From Hymenobacter sp. HSC-4F20 (lineage in GTDB: Bacteria > Bacteroidota > Bacteroidia > Cytophagales > Hymenobacteraceae): DNA of 64,000 bases. Both the position numbers and the translations under genes were made by a program. The stretch is from contig NZ_JAHZTD010000002.1 in the NCBI RefSeq assembly GCF_019599275.1, positions 1,383,320 through 1,447,319 on the forward strand, read 5' to 3'. Shown one piece after another: positions 35,030-43,407 of this stretch. Each line of letters starts with the position of its first letter. Position 1 is the stretch's first letter. The notes below the pieces were generated by a model, which was given only the letters and a program-made list of their open reading frames with translations, was not told where the DNA came from and made no database searches.

Positions 35030-35098
35030 ACCGGGGGGTAGGGTAGCGGTGCTCCTGATCCTCGTGATTCGTTGCTCCTCACTCTAATCACCTTTCCC

Positions 35099-35797
35099 AT
35101 GTACTACAGCTCAAGCCCCGTTTATCTCATCATCCTTCTGGCCATGGTGGCCGGCTGGCTAATTCAGTGGCGGCTCCGCAGTAAATTCACCCAGTACTCC
35201 CAGATTGGGTTGCAGTCGGGCCTTTCGGGCAAACAAATTGCCGAACTGATGCTGGCCGACCACGGCATTACGGATGTGCGCGTCATCAGTACCGAAGGCC
35301 GCCTCACCGACCACTACAACCCTGCCGATAAGACCGTAAACCTCAGCGAGGAAGTGTATGCTGAGCGTAGCGCCGCTGCTGCTGCCGTAGCGGCCCATGA
35401 GTGCGGCCACGCTGTGCAGCACGCCACCGCTTACAGCGCCCTGCAGTTCCGCTCGGCCATGGTGCCGGCCCTGAGCGCCGTCTCGAAGTTTATGCCGCTG
35501 GTGCTACTGGCCGGGGTGGTAATGGTTCGGACTACACTTGTTCCATTAGGGGTAGGTATTGTGCTGTTCGCCCTCACTACCTTGTTTTCCTTCGTGACCC
35601 TGCCAGTGGAGTTTGATGCTTCAAAACGAGCCCTGGCCTGGATTGATAAGCGCGGCATTGTTACGCCTCAGGAACACGCTATGGCTAAGGATGCCTTGTG
35701 GTGGGCTGCCATGACCTATGTGGTGGCGGCCATTAGCTCCTTGGCTACCTTGCTCTACTACGTGAGCATTTTCATGGGTAGCCGCGACCGGCGCTAA
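35099..35797 (+). CDS. YugP-type zinc metallopeptidase (membrane)
   Basis: A 232-aa membrane protein of the DUF/YugP neutral zinc metallopeptidase family. From the ATG at 35099 (MYYSSSPVYLIILL) it has an N-terminal helix, a zinc site HECGH in AAVAAHECGHAVQHA, two central hydrophobic helices and a final helix. The motif EFDASKRAL near the end is also family-typical. Substrates are unknown. Confidence 0.9.
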   Translation: MYYSSSPVYLIILLAMVAGWLIQWRLRSKFTQYSQIGLQSGLSGKQIAELMLADHGITDVRVISTEGRLTDHYNPADKTVNLSEEVYAERSAAAAAVAAHECGHAVQHATAYSALQFRSAMVPALSAVSKFMPLVLLAGVVMVRTTLVPLGVGIVLFALTTLFSFVTLPVEFDASKRALAWIDKRGIVTPQEHAMAKDALWWAAMTYVVAAISSLATLLYYVSIFMGSRDRR

Positions 35798-35822
35798 GCG
35801 CTTCATTGAATCCCTAAACAGC

Positions 35823-35857
35823 AAACCGCTGCCCGTAAAAGGCGGCGGTTTTCTTTT
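35823..35857 (+). terminator. Terminator after the metallopeptidase gene
   Basis: AAACCGCTGCC pairs with GGCGGCGGTTT (one GT wobble), 7-nt loop, followed by TTCTTTT. Confidence 0.75.
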
Positions 35858-36005
35858 CCCGTCAGGAATGGTGGCGGCCCTCTTATACTTGCTGCATTGG
35901 TAGGGAAACAGGGCTGGCTGGGAACCTAAAAAGCAGGCAGCCGCATTATTCTGCTAGCCTACTAAAAAATTGTGAACTGCCTGCGTAATGTGCAAACTAG
36001 TCCGT

Positions 36006-36013
36006 TAATTTTG
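36006..36013 (+). promoter_or_regulatory. -7 element (TAATTTTG) for the acyl-CoA dehydrogenase
   Basis: Exact TAnnTTTG match 70 bp before the start codon; no -33 TTG at the expected spacing. Confidence 0.45.
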
Positions 36014-36083
36014 AGGCCTGCCCGCGAGTTTACCCCGGGCCGTTTACAGAAGCTTTTCCCACCCCACCCCCCTTTTACAGTAC

Positions 36084-37223
36084 ATGGATTTTCAGCTCAC
36101 TGAAGAACAATTGGCCGTTCAGGCCGCTGCCCGCGACTTTGCCCAGAGTGAACTGTGGGCCGGCGTTATCGAACGAGACGAGCACCAGAAGTTTCCTGCT
36201 GAGCAGGTAAAGAAAATGGGGGAGCTGGGCTTCCTGGGCATGATGGTAAGCCCCGAGTACGGTGGCGGCGGCATGGACACCGTGAGCTACGTGCTGGCCA
36301 TGGAGGAAATCAGCAAGGTAGATGCTTCCTGCTCGGTTATTATGTCAGTGAATAACTCACTGGTATGCTGGGGCTTGGAGAAATACGGCACCGAGGAGCA
36401 AAAGCGTAAGTATCTGCCCGGCCTAACTTCGGGGGAGATTATTGGCGCCTTTGCCCTGTCGGAGCCCGAAGCCGGCTCGGACGCCACTAGCCAGCGCACT
36501 ACCGCCGAAGACAAGGGCGACTACTACCTGCTCAATGGCACCAAGAACTGGATTACTAATGGCACCACTGCTTCGGTGTACCTGGTAGTAGCCCAAACCA
36601 ACCCCGAGTTGAAGCACCGCGGCATTAATGTGCTCATCGTGGAGAAAGGCATGGAAGGCTTTGTGCAAGGTCCCAAGGAAAACAAGCTGGGCATCCGCGG
36701 CTCTGATACTTGCTCCCTGCTTTTCAACGACGTGAAGGTGCCCAAGGAAAACCGCATCGGCGAAGATGGCTTCGGGTTTAAGTTTGCCATGCAAGTACTG
36801 GCTGGTGGCCGCATTGGTATTGCTGCGCAAGCATTAGGAATTGCGTCCGGCTCGTATGAGCTGGCCCTGAAATACTCAAAGGAGCGCAAGGCCTTTGGGG
36901 TGCCAATTTCCCAGCACCAGGCCATTCAATTCAAGCTGGCGGACATGGCTACCAACATCGACGCCGCCCGCCTGCTCTGCTTGCAAGCTGCCGCCGATAA
37001 AGACGCCCACCGCGACTACGCCAAGTCGGGGGCTATGGCCAAGCTGTTCGCCTCCAAGACGGCTATGGAAGCCTCTGTTGAGGCTGTGCAGATTCACGGA
37101 GGCTACGGTTTTGTGAAGGAATACCACGTGGAGCGCCTAATGCGCGACGCCAAAATCACGCAGATTTACGAGGGAACTTCTGAGATTCAGAAAATTGTAA
37201 TCTCTCGGGAAATTCTGAAATAG
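36084..37223 (+). CDS. Short-chain acyl-CoA dehydrogenase
   Basis: A 379-aa FAD flavoenzyme that introduces a trans-2 double bond into an acyl-CoA and passes electrons to electron-transfer flavoprotein. Motifs: ALSEPEAGSDA, GTKNWITNG and the C-terminal QIHGGYGFVKEYHVERLMRDAKI. The catalytic Glu is expected in IYEGTSEIQKIVI, as in short- and branched-chain members. Chain-length preference cannot be set from sequence. It is monocistronic, flanked by a terminator. Confidence 0.94.
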   Translation: MDFQLTEEQLAVQAAARDFAQSELWAGVIERDEHQKFPAEQVKKMGELGFLGMMVSPEYGGGGMDTVSYVLAMEEISKVDASCSVIMSVNNSLVCWGLEKYGTEEQKRKYLPGLTSGEIIGAFALSEPEAGSDATSQRTTAEDKGDYYLLNGTKNWITNGTTASVYLVVAQTNPELKHRGINVLIVEKGMEGFVQGPKENKLGIRGSDTCSLLFNDVKVPKENRIGEDGFGFKFAMQVLAGGRIGIAAQALGIASGSYELALKYSKERKAFGVPISQHQAIQFKLADMATNIDAARLLCLQAAADKDAHRDYAKSGAMAKLFASKTAMEASVEAVQIHGGYGFVKEYHVERLMRDAKITQIYEGTSEIQKIVISREILK

Positions 37224-37254
37224 CTTTTGAATTGCCTAAAAGTCAGAAGTATTG

Positions 37255-37289
37255 CACAAAACCCAGCCCTTTTTAGGCTGGGTTTTGTG
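37255..37289 (+). terminator. Terminator after the acyl-CoA dehydrogenase gene
   Basis: A 14-bp stem (CACAAAACCCAGCC and complement) with a 7-nt loop and T-rich right arm. Confidence 0.85.
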
Positions 37290-37380
37290 TTTGTGTGAAT
37301 TTTTATATGTTATTTTGCATTGGATTAGTGCGGGGTACTATTTCCTTCCCTACACCTGACTTTCAAAATGCCCGTCGAAG

Positions 37381-38304
37381 ATGGAAGATTATAATAAAGT
37401 GATTGAGTCGCTTGGTGTTCGATACATCAAGGCGAAAAATCTAGTGTTGCAGCAGCCTTTCACGGTACGCAACTCCTATGATGTAGGTAATAACCTGATT
37501 CTGTTGCATAAAGGTCGTATATCCTTTGGCGACGAAGATCAGGTAGTAGAGGAAGGGGAAATGCTCTTTATTCCTGGTGGCCGTGCCACGAAGGTGACCT
37601 ACGGGGAATCTTCAAACAAGAGCATTACCAACGATGACCTGATTACTAATAAGGACAAGTTCTTCCATTCGAATTCGGACCTGGACCTTATCGGCGACGC
37701 AGAGGAAAGCCACTCTTTTGTGAGCTTCGAGGCCAAGGTGTTCGACTCGGTGAACTTCTTTGCTTCCCTCGATGTGCCGGCCTTTCTGATTACGGGCAAC
37801 TCCAAATTGGCTAACCTCGTCATTAAGGTAGTGGAGGAGAGCTTGCAGGAACTGCCCGGGCGCGAGCGGCTTATTACTATCTACACCGAGAACATTGTGG
37901 TGGAGATTGTACGCTACATCTTGAAAAACAAGATGTTCGTGGAACAGCTGGCCACTAACAGCACGTACTTCAAGGATCCTCGTCTCATCGATCTGTTCAA
38001 CTACATCAAGGAGAACATCGGCGGCGACCTGTCGAATAAGGTGTTGTCTGGCGTAGCTAACGTGAGCGAAGATTACGTAGGCCAGTACTTCAAGATGTTG
38101 ACGGGTATCAACCCCCAGGATTACATTGAGTACCAGCGTATGGAGCGCGCCGTGTTCCTGCTCCGCACTACCAAGAAAAGCATCCGCGACATTGGCAAAG
38201 AAGTGGGCTATAAGGACACTGCTTACTTCTGCCGCCGCTTCAAGATGATGTTTGGCATTCCGGCCGGTAAAATGCGCCGCCGAGAGTCGGCCATGAATAT
38301 TTAA
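37381..38304 (+). CDS. AraC-type transcriptional regulator
   Basis: A 307-aa regulator. The N-terminal ~100 residues resemble a cupin-like sensory domain (FTVRNSYDVGNNLILLHKGRISFGDEDQVVEEGEMLFIPGG). A helical middle follows, and the C-terminal ~100 residues form the AraC double helix-turn-helix (VSEDYVGQYFKMLTGINPQDYIEYQRMERAVFLL then SIRDIGKEVGYKDTAYFCRRFKMMFGIPAGKMR). The ligand and targets are unknown. It sits alone between strong terminators. Confidence 0.9.
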   Translation: MEDYNKVIESLGVRYIKAKNLVLQQPFTVRNSYDVGNNLILLHKGRISFGDEDQVVEEGEMLFIPGGRATKVTYGESSNKSITNDDLITNKDKFFHSNSDLDLIGDAEESHSFVSFEAKVFDSVNFFASLDVPAFLITGNSKLANLVIKVVEESLQELPGRERLITIYTENIVVEIVRYILKNKMFVEQLATNSTYFKDPRLIDLFNYIKENIGGDLSNKVLSGVANVSEDYVGQYFKMLTGINPQDYIEYQRMERAVFLLRTTKKSIRDIGKEVGYKDTAYFCRRFKMMFGIPAGKMRRRESAMNI

Positions 38305-38348
38305 TCATTGATTCCAGCGGATTCGGTGAAGTAATTGGAGTGTTTAAT

Positions 38349-38387
38349 AACACAAAAAGCCTCGCATTTAGCGAGGCTTTTTGTGTT
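38349..38387 (+). terminator. Strong terminator, 17-bp perfect stem
   Basis: AACACAAAAAGCCTCGC pairs perfectly across a 5-nt loop (ATTTA) with its complement, ending in TTTTTGTGTT. Confidence 0.85.
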
Positions 38388-38482
38388 GCCGGAGCCGGTA
38401 AATAGCAGAAGCGAGAGTAGCAGCCTAGACCTTGGCATACTACGAACTTCTTTTGAAGAACTCAATTGGCTATAGAATCCGC

Positions 38483-39262
38483 CTAATCCGTCGAGTCTGC
38501 CAGTATTCGTGAGTTGTTGAAGCTGCGCACTACCTGGGCTACGTCCGCCAGAAAGTCGGGGGATTTTTCGATCTGGTTGCCAATAACAATGACATCGGCG
38601 CCGGCAGCTAGTGCGGCGTGGGCCTTCTCAGTGGTGTTGATACCGCCTCCAACTAGCAGCGGAACATCAACAGCTTGGCGCACGGCCCGAATCATAGCGG
38701 GCGATACGGGATATAAGGCACCACTGCCGCCATCGAGGTACATTAGACGCAAGCCCAATTGCTCGCCGGCCATAGCTGTGCAGGCCGCAATGCCGGGTTT
38801 GTCGTGAGGCAGAGGGGTAGTACCGCTGATGTAGCTGGCCGTGGTTTGGCGGCCCGTATCTACCAGCATGTAGCCAGTAGGCAGAATCTGAAGGTTGCTT
38901 TGGCGTAGCAGCGGCGCGGCAATAACATGCTGCCCAATTAGAAAATCGGGGTTACGGCCCGAAATCAGGGACAGAAGTAAAATGCCATCCGCTTGGTTGT
39001 CGAGGTGCAGGCTATGGCTAGGGAAGAGTAGCACGGGCACCGCCGAGCGGCTTTTAATAAAACGAATGAGGGCAGCCTGGCGAGAGTTCATCACCAAGCT
39101 GCCACCCACAAAAAAGTACTCTACCGTATGTTGCTCACTAAGCTCCAGCACGCGCCGGCAGCCAGCCTCATCTAGGTTATCGGGGTCCAGCAGCACAGCC
39201 AGCGACTTCTGGCCGTGCGTCCGGCGTTTGCTTAAGGCATCATACAGGCTGGTGAGGCGCAT
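38483..39262 (-). CDS. Geranylgeranylglyceryl/heptaprenylglyceryl phosphate synthase
   Basis: A 259-aa TIM-barrel prenyltransferase of the GGGPS/PcrB family, joining a polyprenyl diphosphate to sn-glycerol-1-phosphate. Motifs: VLLDPDNLDEAG, FFVGGSLV, LFPSHSLHLDNQADGILLLSLISGRNPDFLIGQHV, MYLDGGSGALYPV and VPLLVGGGINTTEKAHAALAAGADVIVIGNQIE. I start at the ATG at 39262; it overlaps the end of the next upstream gene by 23 bp. Archaea use this enzyme for ether lipids, and group II members occur in Bacteroidota. The product and G1P source here are not known. Confidence 0.92.
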   Translation of the reverse strand: MRLTSLYDALSKRRTHGQKSLAVLLDPDNLDEAGCRRVLELSEQHTVEYFFVGGSLVMNSRQAALIRFIKSRSAVPVLLFPSHSLHLDNQADGILLLSLISGRNPDFLIGQHVIAAPLLRQSNLQILPTGYMLVDTGRQTTASYISGTTPLPHDKPGIAACTAMAGEQLGLRLMYLDGGSGALYPVSPAMIRAVRQAVDVPLLVGGGINTTEKAHAALAAGADVIVIGNQIEKSPDFLADVAQVVRSFNNSRILADSTD

Positions 39263-39992
39263 CCGCGTCGTCGTGGTGATAAGTAAATTCAATATCCTTG
39301 GTTTCGGGCTCGGTATGAACCGGGCCTGAAGATGCAAGGTCGGGATTTTTAAGGATTGGCAAATATTCGCCGGCCTTCTTGGCCACGTACGCCATGAGTA
39401 CAGCCGAAGCCTGAGCCACCAAGAGCTTACCCGTATCAGATTGCAGGAACGCCTTTACGGCGCTAGCTAAGATAGAGGAAGCCTCCCCAGACTGCGCAGC
39501 GGGGCGGGATGCAGGCACGGAGCGGTAGGCAGTGGGACCATCAAAGCCAAGCGGCCGGAACGGATCCGCATCGGTATGGTACACCTCAGGGGCAATGTCG
39601 GCCCGTTCCGAATGCGTGCGATGCGAGGGCACGGCGGCGCGGCCCCGGTCGTAGTGATGATGACCCGTTCCGAAGCCCAGATCATCGGCTACGGCAGTGT
39701 CAACATCGGTCGTGGCTACGGGCCGACGCGGCCGGCTGGCGCTTTTCAACTGATGCCGCGCATACTCATCTTCGTTTTGGAGGGCGGCGTGTTTTTTTTT
39801 TCCGCCAAACGCCTTGGTCAGCAGCCAGACGCCACCCAGCACACCAGCCCCGATGGCTACGTACTTGCTGACTACCTGAGTTTTGGCTTTGATGCCTTCC
39901 ACGTCGCCCATCAGGGCGCGTTCGTATTCCAGCTTCTGGCGCTCCAGAAACTCTTTTTCATCTTCAAACAGCGGGTTATGCAGATCGGCCAT
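39240..39992 (-). CDS. Membrane-associated protein of unknown function
   Basis: A 250-aa protein. Residues ~1-40 are a charged helix (DEKEFLERQKLEYERALMGDVEGIKAKTQVV), ~42-64 one hydrophobic segment (VSKYVAIGAGVLGGVWLLTKAF), then a long polar, His/Asp/Arg-rich likely disordered middle and a C-terminal amphipathic helix (SSILASAVKAFLQSDTGKLLVAQASAVLMAYVAKK). It lies 8 bp downstream of a DUF1469 holin-like gene and overlaps the GGGP-synthase gene, so all three are one operon. A membrane-lipid or membrane-organisation context is possible. Confidence 0.78.
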   Translation of the reverse strand: MADLHNPLFEDEKEFLERQKLEYERALMGDVEGIKAKTQVVSKYVAIGAGVLGGVWLLTKAFGGKKKHAALQNEDEYARHQLKSASRPRRPVATTDVDTAVADDLGFGTGHHHYDRGRAAVPSHRTHSERADIAPEVYHTDADPFRPLGFDGPTAYRSVPASRPAAQSGEASSILASAVKAFLQSDTGKLLVAQASAVLMAYVAKKAGEYLPILKNPDLASSGPVHTEPETKDIEFTYHHDDADAPHQPV

Positions 39993-40000
39993 ACGAGGGG

Positions 40001-40387
40001 TTAGGCTTGACGTTTATCAGATTTATAGATGGTATTGTTCAGGAGCTTATCGGCCAGACCCTGGAATAGCTTTTTATCTACTCCGACCACGAAAATGATA
40101 AGCAGCACCAGATAGAAGCCAGCCACAATGCCAAACCCCCAGTACGGGCTGTCTAGCACGTCGTTGAGCAACAGCCCCAGAAATATGTTCAGGAACAGAA
40201 AGAACATCAGGCCGATAATGCCCAGGGTCACGCCGTGGACAGTACCCACGAAGGCAGTTTTAACTTTTTCTTGTGTTTCGAGACGTACCAAGTCAATCCG
40301 GGTATCCAGGTAGCCCATCAAGTTGCCCATCAGGTTATCGGTGCGGGGCGTTTTGGTGGCGTCGTCTTCAGTGGAGAACAGGCCCAT
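40001..40387 (-). CDS. Phage-holin-family (DUF1469) membrane protein
   Basis: A 128-aa protein with a hydrophilic N-terminus (MGLFSTEDDATKTPRTDNLMGNLMGYLDTRIDLVRLETQEKVK) and two hydrophobic helices (HGVTLGIIGLMFFLFLNIFLGLLL and WGFGIVAGFYLVLLIIFVVGV). This is the DUF1469 'phage holin family' architecture, common in chromosomes and not evidence of a prophage. It heads the three-gene operon with the unknown membrane protein and the GGGP-synthase homologue. Confidence 0.85.
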   Translation of the reverse strand: MGLFSTEDDATKTPRTDNLMGNLMGYLDTRIDLVRLETQEKVKTAFVGTVHGVTLGIIGLMFFLFLNIFLGLLLNDVLDSPYWGFGIVAGFYLVLLIIFVVGVDKKLFQGLADKLLNNTIYKSDKRQA

Positions 40388-40490
40388 AGGGGAGAATTTT
40401 TGCGGGGAACAATGTTACAGGTTCACAGGTCAGAAAACCACGCCGCAGCCGGTTTTGCAGATAGCCCTTTCTTACGGAAAAGGGAAAGCT

Positions 40491-41687
40491 GTGTCTGAAA
40501 ATTGGCGTACTTTTACTATATACTGTTACAGTTTGAGCCAGAATCACTACCAGATACTAGGTATTGCGCCTACCGCTACGGCGCGCGAGATAAAGCTGGC
40601 CTACAAGAAACTGGCAGTGAAGTACCACCCGGATAAAAACGGGGGTAGCTCGCTGCACGAGGAACTGTTCAAGGCTGTGGCCGCTGCCTACCACGTGCTC
40701 GGCGACCCTGGGCGGCGCGCTCAGTACGATTTTCAATTGCAGGTAGCGGCCCGGCGGGCGGAGGAAGTACGGCGGCAACAGCAGTTTCGGAACCAGGGCC
40801 AGCGGGTGTATGGCGTGCCCATGCCCCCGCCTACTCCCGCCGTGCGCACCCGGCGTCCGGCCGGCTCGCACGAGCGGCACTACCGCACTATTCCCCGCCA
40901 GCGGGTAAAGTTTACCCGGCGTGATTTGCGGCTGATACTGCTGCTAATCGGCGGCATTTTGCTCTTCGTGCTGGCTGTGCGCATTACGATGTACCGCGTA
41001 ACGGCGGCCAGCAACTACCGGCGCGGCCTGGCAGCCTACGCCCGGCAGGAGTGGAGCGCAGCGCACAGCTTTTTTTCCGAAGCCCTACACTTTCGCCCCG
41101 ATTACGCGGATGCACTTCGGCGTCGGGGCGAACTGGAAGAAATCATCTACCACCACCCGGCCCTGGCCGCTGCCGACTACCGAGCCGCCTTGGCTGAAAC
41201 CACATCCCCGGCCCGGCGGGCGCAACTATTGGTGCGCCTGAGCTTATGTTACCGGGCCCTGCAGCGTCCTGATCTGGTCCAGACAACTATCCGGCAGGCA
41301 CTGGAGCAGGACTCAACCCTGGCGCGAGCCCGGCTGCTGCGGGGTGAAGCCCGGCTCTTCGCTCACCAATACGCCGCCGCCCGTCGGGACTTTGATGCAG
41401 GGTTGCGCACGGCCGCTGCCGAGCCCGCATATGTTGAAGCACAGTTGCTGCTTTACCGCGGCCTGGCGCACTTTAAAGCACACGACTTGCGGGCAGCCCG
41501 GGCCGATTATTGGCAGGTGCTGGCGACCTACCCGCGGCAGGGGCAGGTGTATTTTTTGCTGGGCCGGATTGCGCAGCAGGAAGGTAATGCCACTGAAGCC
41601 TGCGAATTTTTTCGGCGGGCCGTGGTGCAGGGCTACCAGTTTGCGGAGGCGGCCCGGGCCGACACCTGCCCGCAGCCTAGCAAATAA
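40491..41687 (+). CDS. J-domain membrane protein with TPR repeats
   Basis: A DnaJ-type J domain near the N-terminus (NHYQILGIAPTATAREIKLAYKKLAVKYHPDKNGG, with the HPD motif) is followed by a basic region, one transmembrane helix (about 145-167, LRLILLLIGGILLFVLAVRITM) and a C-terminal TPR array. J domains stimulate Hsp70/DnaK; the TPR part would bind clients. The start is uncertain: I use the GTG at 40491 (398 aa), after AGGGAAA; a TTG a few codons before the J domain is another option. The frame reaches back to 40323, but that overlaps the divergent DUF1469 gene and is rejected. Confidence 0.82.
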   Translation: MSENWRTFTIYCYSLSQNHYQILGIAPTATAREIKLAYKKLAVKYHPDKNGGSSLHEELFKAVAAAYHVLGDPGRRAQYDFQLQVAARRAEEVRRQQQFRNQGQRVYGVPMPPPTPAVRTRRPAGSHERHYRTIPRQRVKFTRRDLRLILLLIGGILLFVLAVRITMYRVTAASNYRRGLAAYARQEWSAAHSFFSEALHFRPDYADALRRRGELEEIIYHHPALAAADYRAALAETTSPARRAQLLVRLSLCYRALQRPDLVQTTIRQALEQDSTLARARLLRGEARLFAHQYAAARRDFDAGLRTAAAEPAYVEAQLLLYRGLAHFKAHDLRAARADYWQVLATYPRQGQVYFLLGRIAQQEGNATEACEFFRRAVVQGYQFAEAARADTCPQPSK

Positions 41688-41688
41688 G

Positions 41689-41716
41689 AGCCCCTTCCCG
41701 CGTCCGGAAAGGGGCT
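41689..41716. terminator. Terminator between convergent J-domain and susD genes
   Basis: AGCCCCTTCC pairs with GGAAAGGGGCT with one bulged A and a 7-nt loop, followed by TTTGG. Confidence 0.65.
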
Positions 41717-41868
41717 TTGGTCACTAGTAATAACGGGTAAAAATTCACCCATAGCTGCACTGCACACACAATGCCCAATTTTGCGCTCGGGAGGGTAGGT
41801 AAGGATTCTACCTACAAGACGCCCGGTAGAGCTTTATCCCCTAAGCCAGTACCCCAAAATCAGAAAAA

Positions 41869-43389
41869 TTAATTGTCCCACCATACCGGAGTAGTCATGG
41901 CATCGGGGCCCTGCTGCGTGAGGGCGGCTTGGTAAGAAGCAGGATTCAGCCGCTGCTCCGACTGCGGATAGCGCAGGCGGTGAGGTACTTGGCCATTAGT
42001 TTCGCCGGTGCTGGCAATAGGGCGTAGATTCGGGAAGCCCGTGCGGCGGTACTCCGCGTATGCCTCAAACCCGTTGTGCCCAAATAAGGAAAGCCACTTC
42101 TGGGTAATAATCTGCTGTAAACCATTGGCCGGAGTAAAACGCACCTCCGGCTCCTGTAAGTAAGCGGCTACCACCGCAGGGGTAGAGATGCCTGCTAACG
42201 CTAATGACTCCCGCACCCCGGTAGTGTACCAGTACTCCGCCGTGCCAGCATCGTCCCATCCTCGCAGGCTTGCCTCGGCCCGCAGAAAGCAGACTTCCGC
42301 GTACGTGAGCAGGTTCTGATCGTTCGCCAGGGAGCGGTAGCGGGCGCCTGCCTGCGAAAAGTAAGCGGGGCTGTACTGCCGAAGTGTAAGCTGCACCGTA
42401 GACAGCCCGTTAGGTAAGCCAATACGCGCCGGGTTCAGTTCTGATACGGCATCAACGAAGACGAGCAGCCGAGGGTCGTGGTAGCGAGTTAAGTAGTCAA
42501 CCAGCGTGGCGCTGATGCGGCAGTCGCCGAAGCTAAGGACCACGGCCAGCGGGTTCTGGTTGATGCGGATACTCTCGCCGGTATTCTTCATAATGGCCGA
42601 CTCCTGGTTACTTTCCATCACGCCATCGGCCAAGGCTGCCCGTACCTGCTGCTCGGCCAGCTGCGGATCGGCATTGGTCAGGCGCATGGCCGTGCGCAGG
42701 CGCAACGAGTTAGCAAAGTGCCGCCACCGGGCGTTAGCGCCGGCTGTGGTAGGGGCCGGAAATGCGGCGGCCGGGTTGGCATACAGAAGGTCCGCAGCCT
42801 CATAGTTGCTGAGTTGGGCGTCATCGAGAGCCGCTGCTGCTTCTCGTAGCTCCCGCAGCAGGTCAGAGTAAATGCCGCGTTGCGCATCGTAGGCCGGTTG
42901 GGTATGACCGTCTGCGCCCTGAAAGGCGGAAAAGTACGGCACGTCGCCCCAGTAATCGGTAATACGCTGAAAGAGGAACGCGCGCCAGATGCGGGCTTGG
43001 CTGAGCTTGTTGACGTCTTTCGGATTCTGATTTACGTGTCGGATAGCCTGCTGCAGATCCATCCCATAGCCCGAGTAGAAATCATTCCAGAAGGTAGTCG
43101 CCCACTGGTCGTTGCTCTCGTACCGGTCGGTGCTGAAGCCGGGGGTGGAGTTGGCAAAGTACTGCACCCACATGTTTGCGTGCAGATGCTCGCCCACCTG
43201 CTGGTCGTTGTCGTATAGGCTCCCGTACTTTAGCGCCCGCGAAAACAGCATGTCGGCCGAGGCGTCACCGGCTTTGGTGGGGTCCGTGTTGATTTCAGCA
43301 AACCTATCCGTGCAGGCTGCGGTCAACAACAGCCCTAGGGCGCAGGTCAGACAACGAACAGAGCAAGGAAAAAGTCGTCGCATGAGCAA
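41869..43389 (-). CDS. SusD/RagB-family lipoprotein (SusD-like_2 type)
   Basis: The surface lipoprotein partner that acts as lid and binder for the SusC-type importer. The 506-aa protein has a lipoprotein signal ending LLTAACTDRFAEINTDPTKAG (Cys near residue 26), then TPR-like helices (YSGYGMDLQQAIRHVNQNPKD, RIWRAFLFQRITDYWGDVPYFSAF) and LTYAEVCFLRAEASLRGWDD, typical of SusD. The pattern fits the SusD-like_2 subfamily. It lies 18 bp after the SusC stop. No glycoside hydrolase or peptidase is nearby, so the substrate is unknown. Confidence 0.92.
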   Translation of the reverse strand: MLMRRLFPCSVRCLTCALGLLLTAACTDRFAEINTDPTKAGDASADMLFSRALKYGSLYDNDQQVGEHLHANMWVQYFANSTPGFSTDRYESNDQWATTFWNDFYSGYGMDLQQAIRHVNQNPKDVNKLSQARIWRAFLFQRITDYWGDVPYFSAFQGADGHTQPAYDAQRGIYSDLLRELREAAAALDDAQLSNYEAADLLYANPAAAFPAPTTAGANARWRHFANSLRLRTAMRLTNADPQLAEQQVRAALADGVMESNQESAIMKNTGESIRINQNPLAVVLSFGDCRISATLVDYLTRYHDPRLLVFVDAVSELNPARIGLPNGLSTVQLTLRQYSPAYFSQAGARYRSLANDQNLLTYAEVCFLRAEASLRGWDDAGTAEYWYTTGVRESLALAGISTPAVVAAYLQEPEVRFTPANGLQQIITQKWLSLFGHNGFEAYAEYRRTGFPNLRPIASTGETNGQVPHRLRYPQSEQRLNPASYQAALTQQGPDAMTTPVWWDN

Positions 43390-43407
43390 GTCAGCCGCAG
43401 CTGAAGG

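Noticed and set aside
40001..40387. Phage holin indicating a prophage at 40 kb
   Set aside because: DUF1469 proteins carry the holin family name but are common chromosomal proteins, and no other phage genes are near.
40323..40490. Upstream N-terminus of the J-domain protein from ATG 40323
   Set aside because: It would overlap the divergent DUF1469 gene by 65 bp and adds residues without domain character; the GTG at 40491 is preferred.
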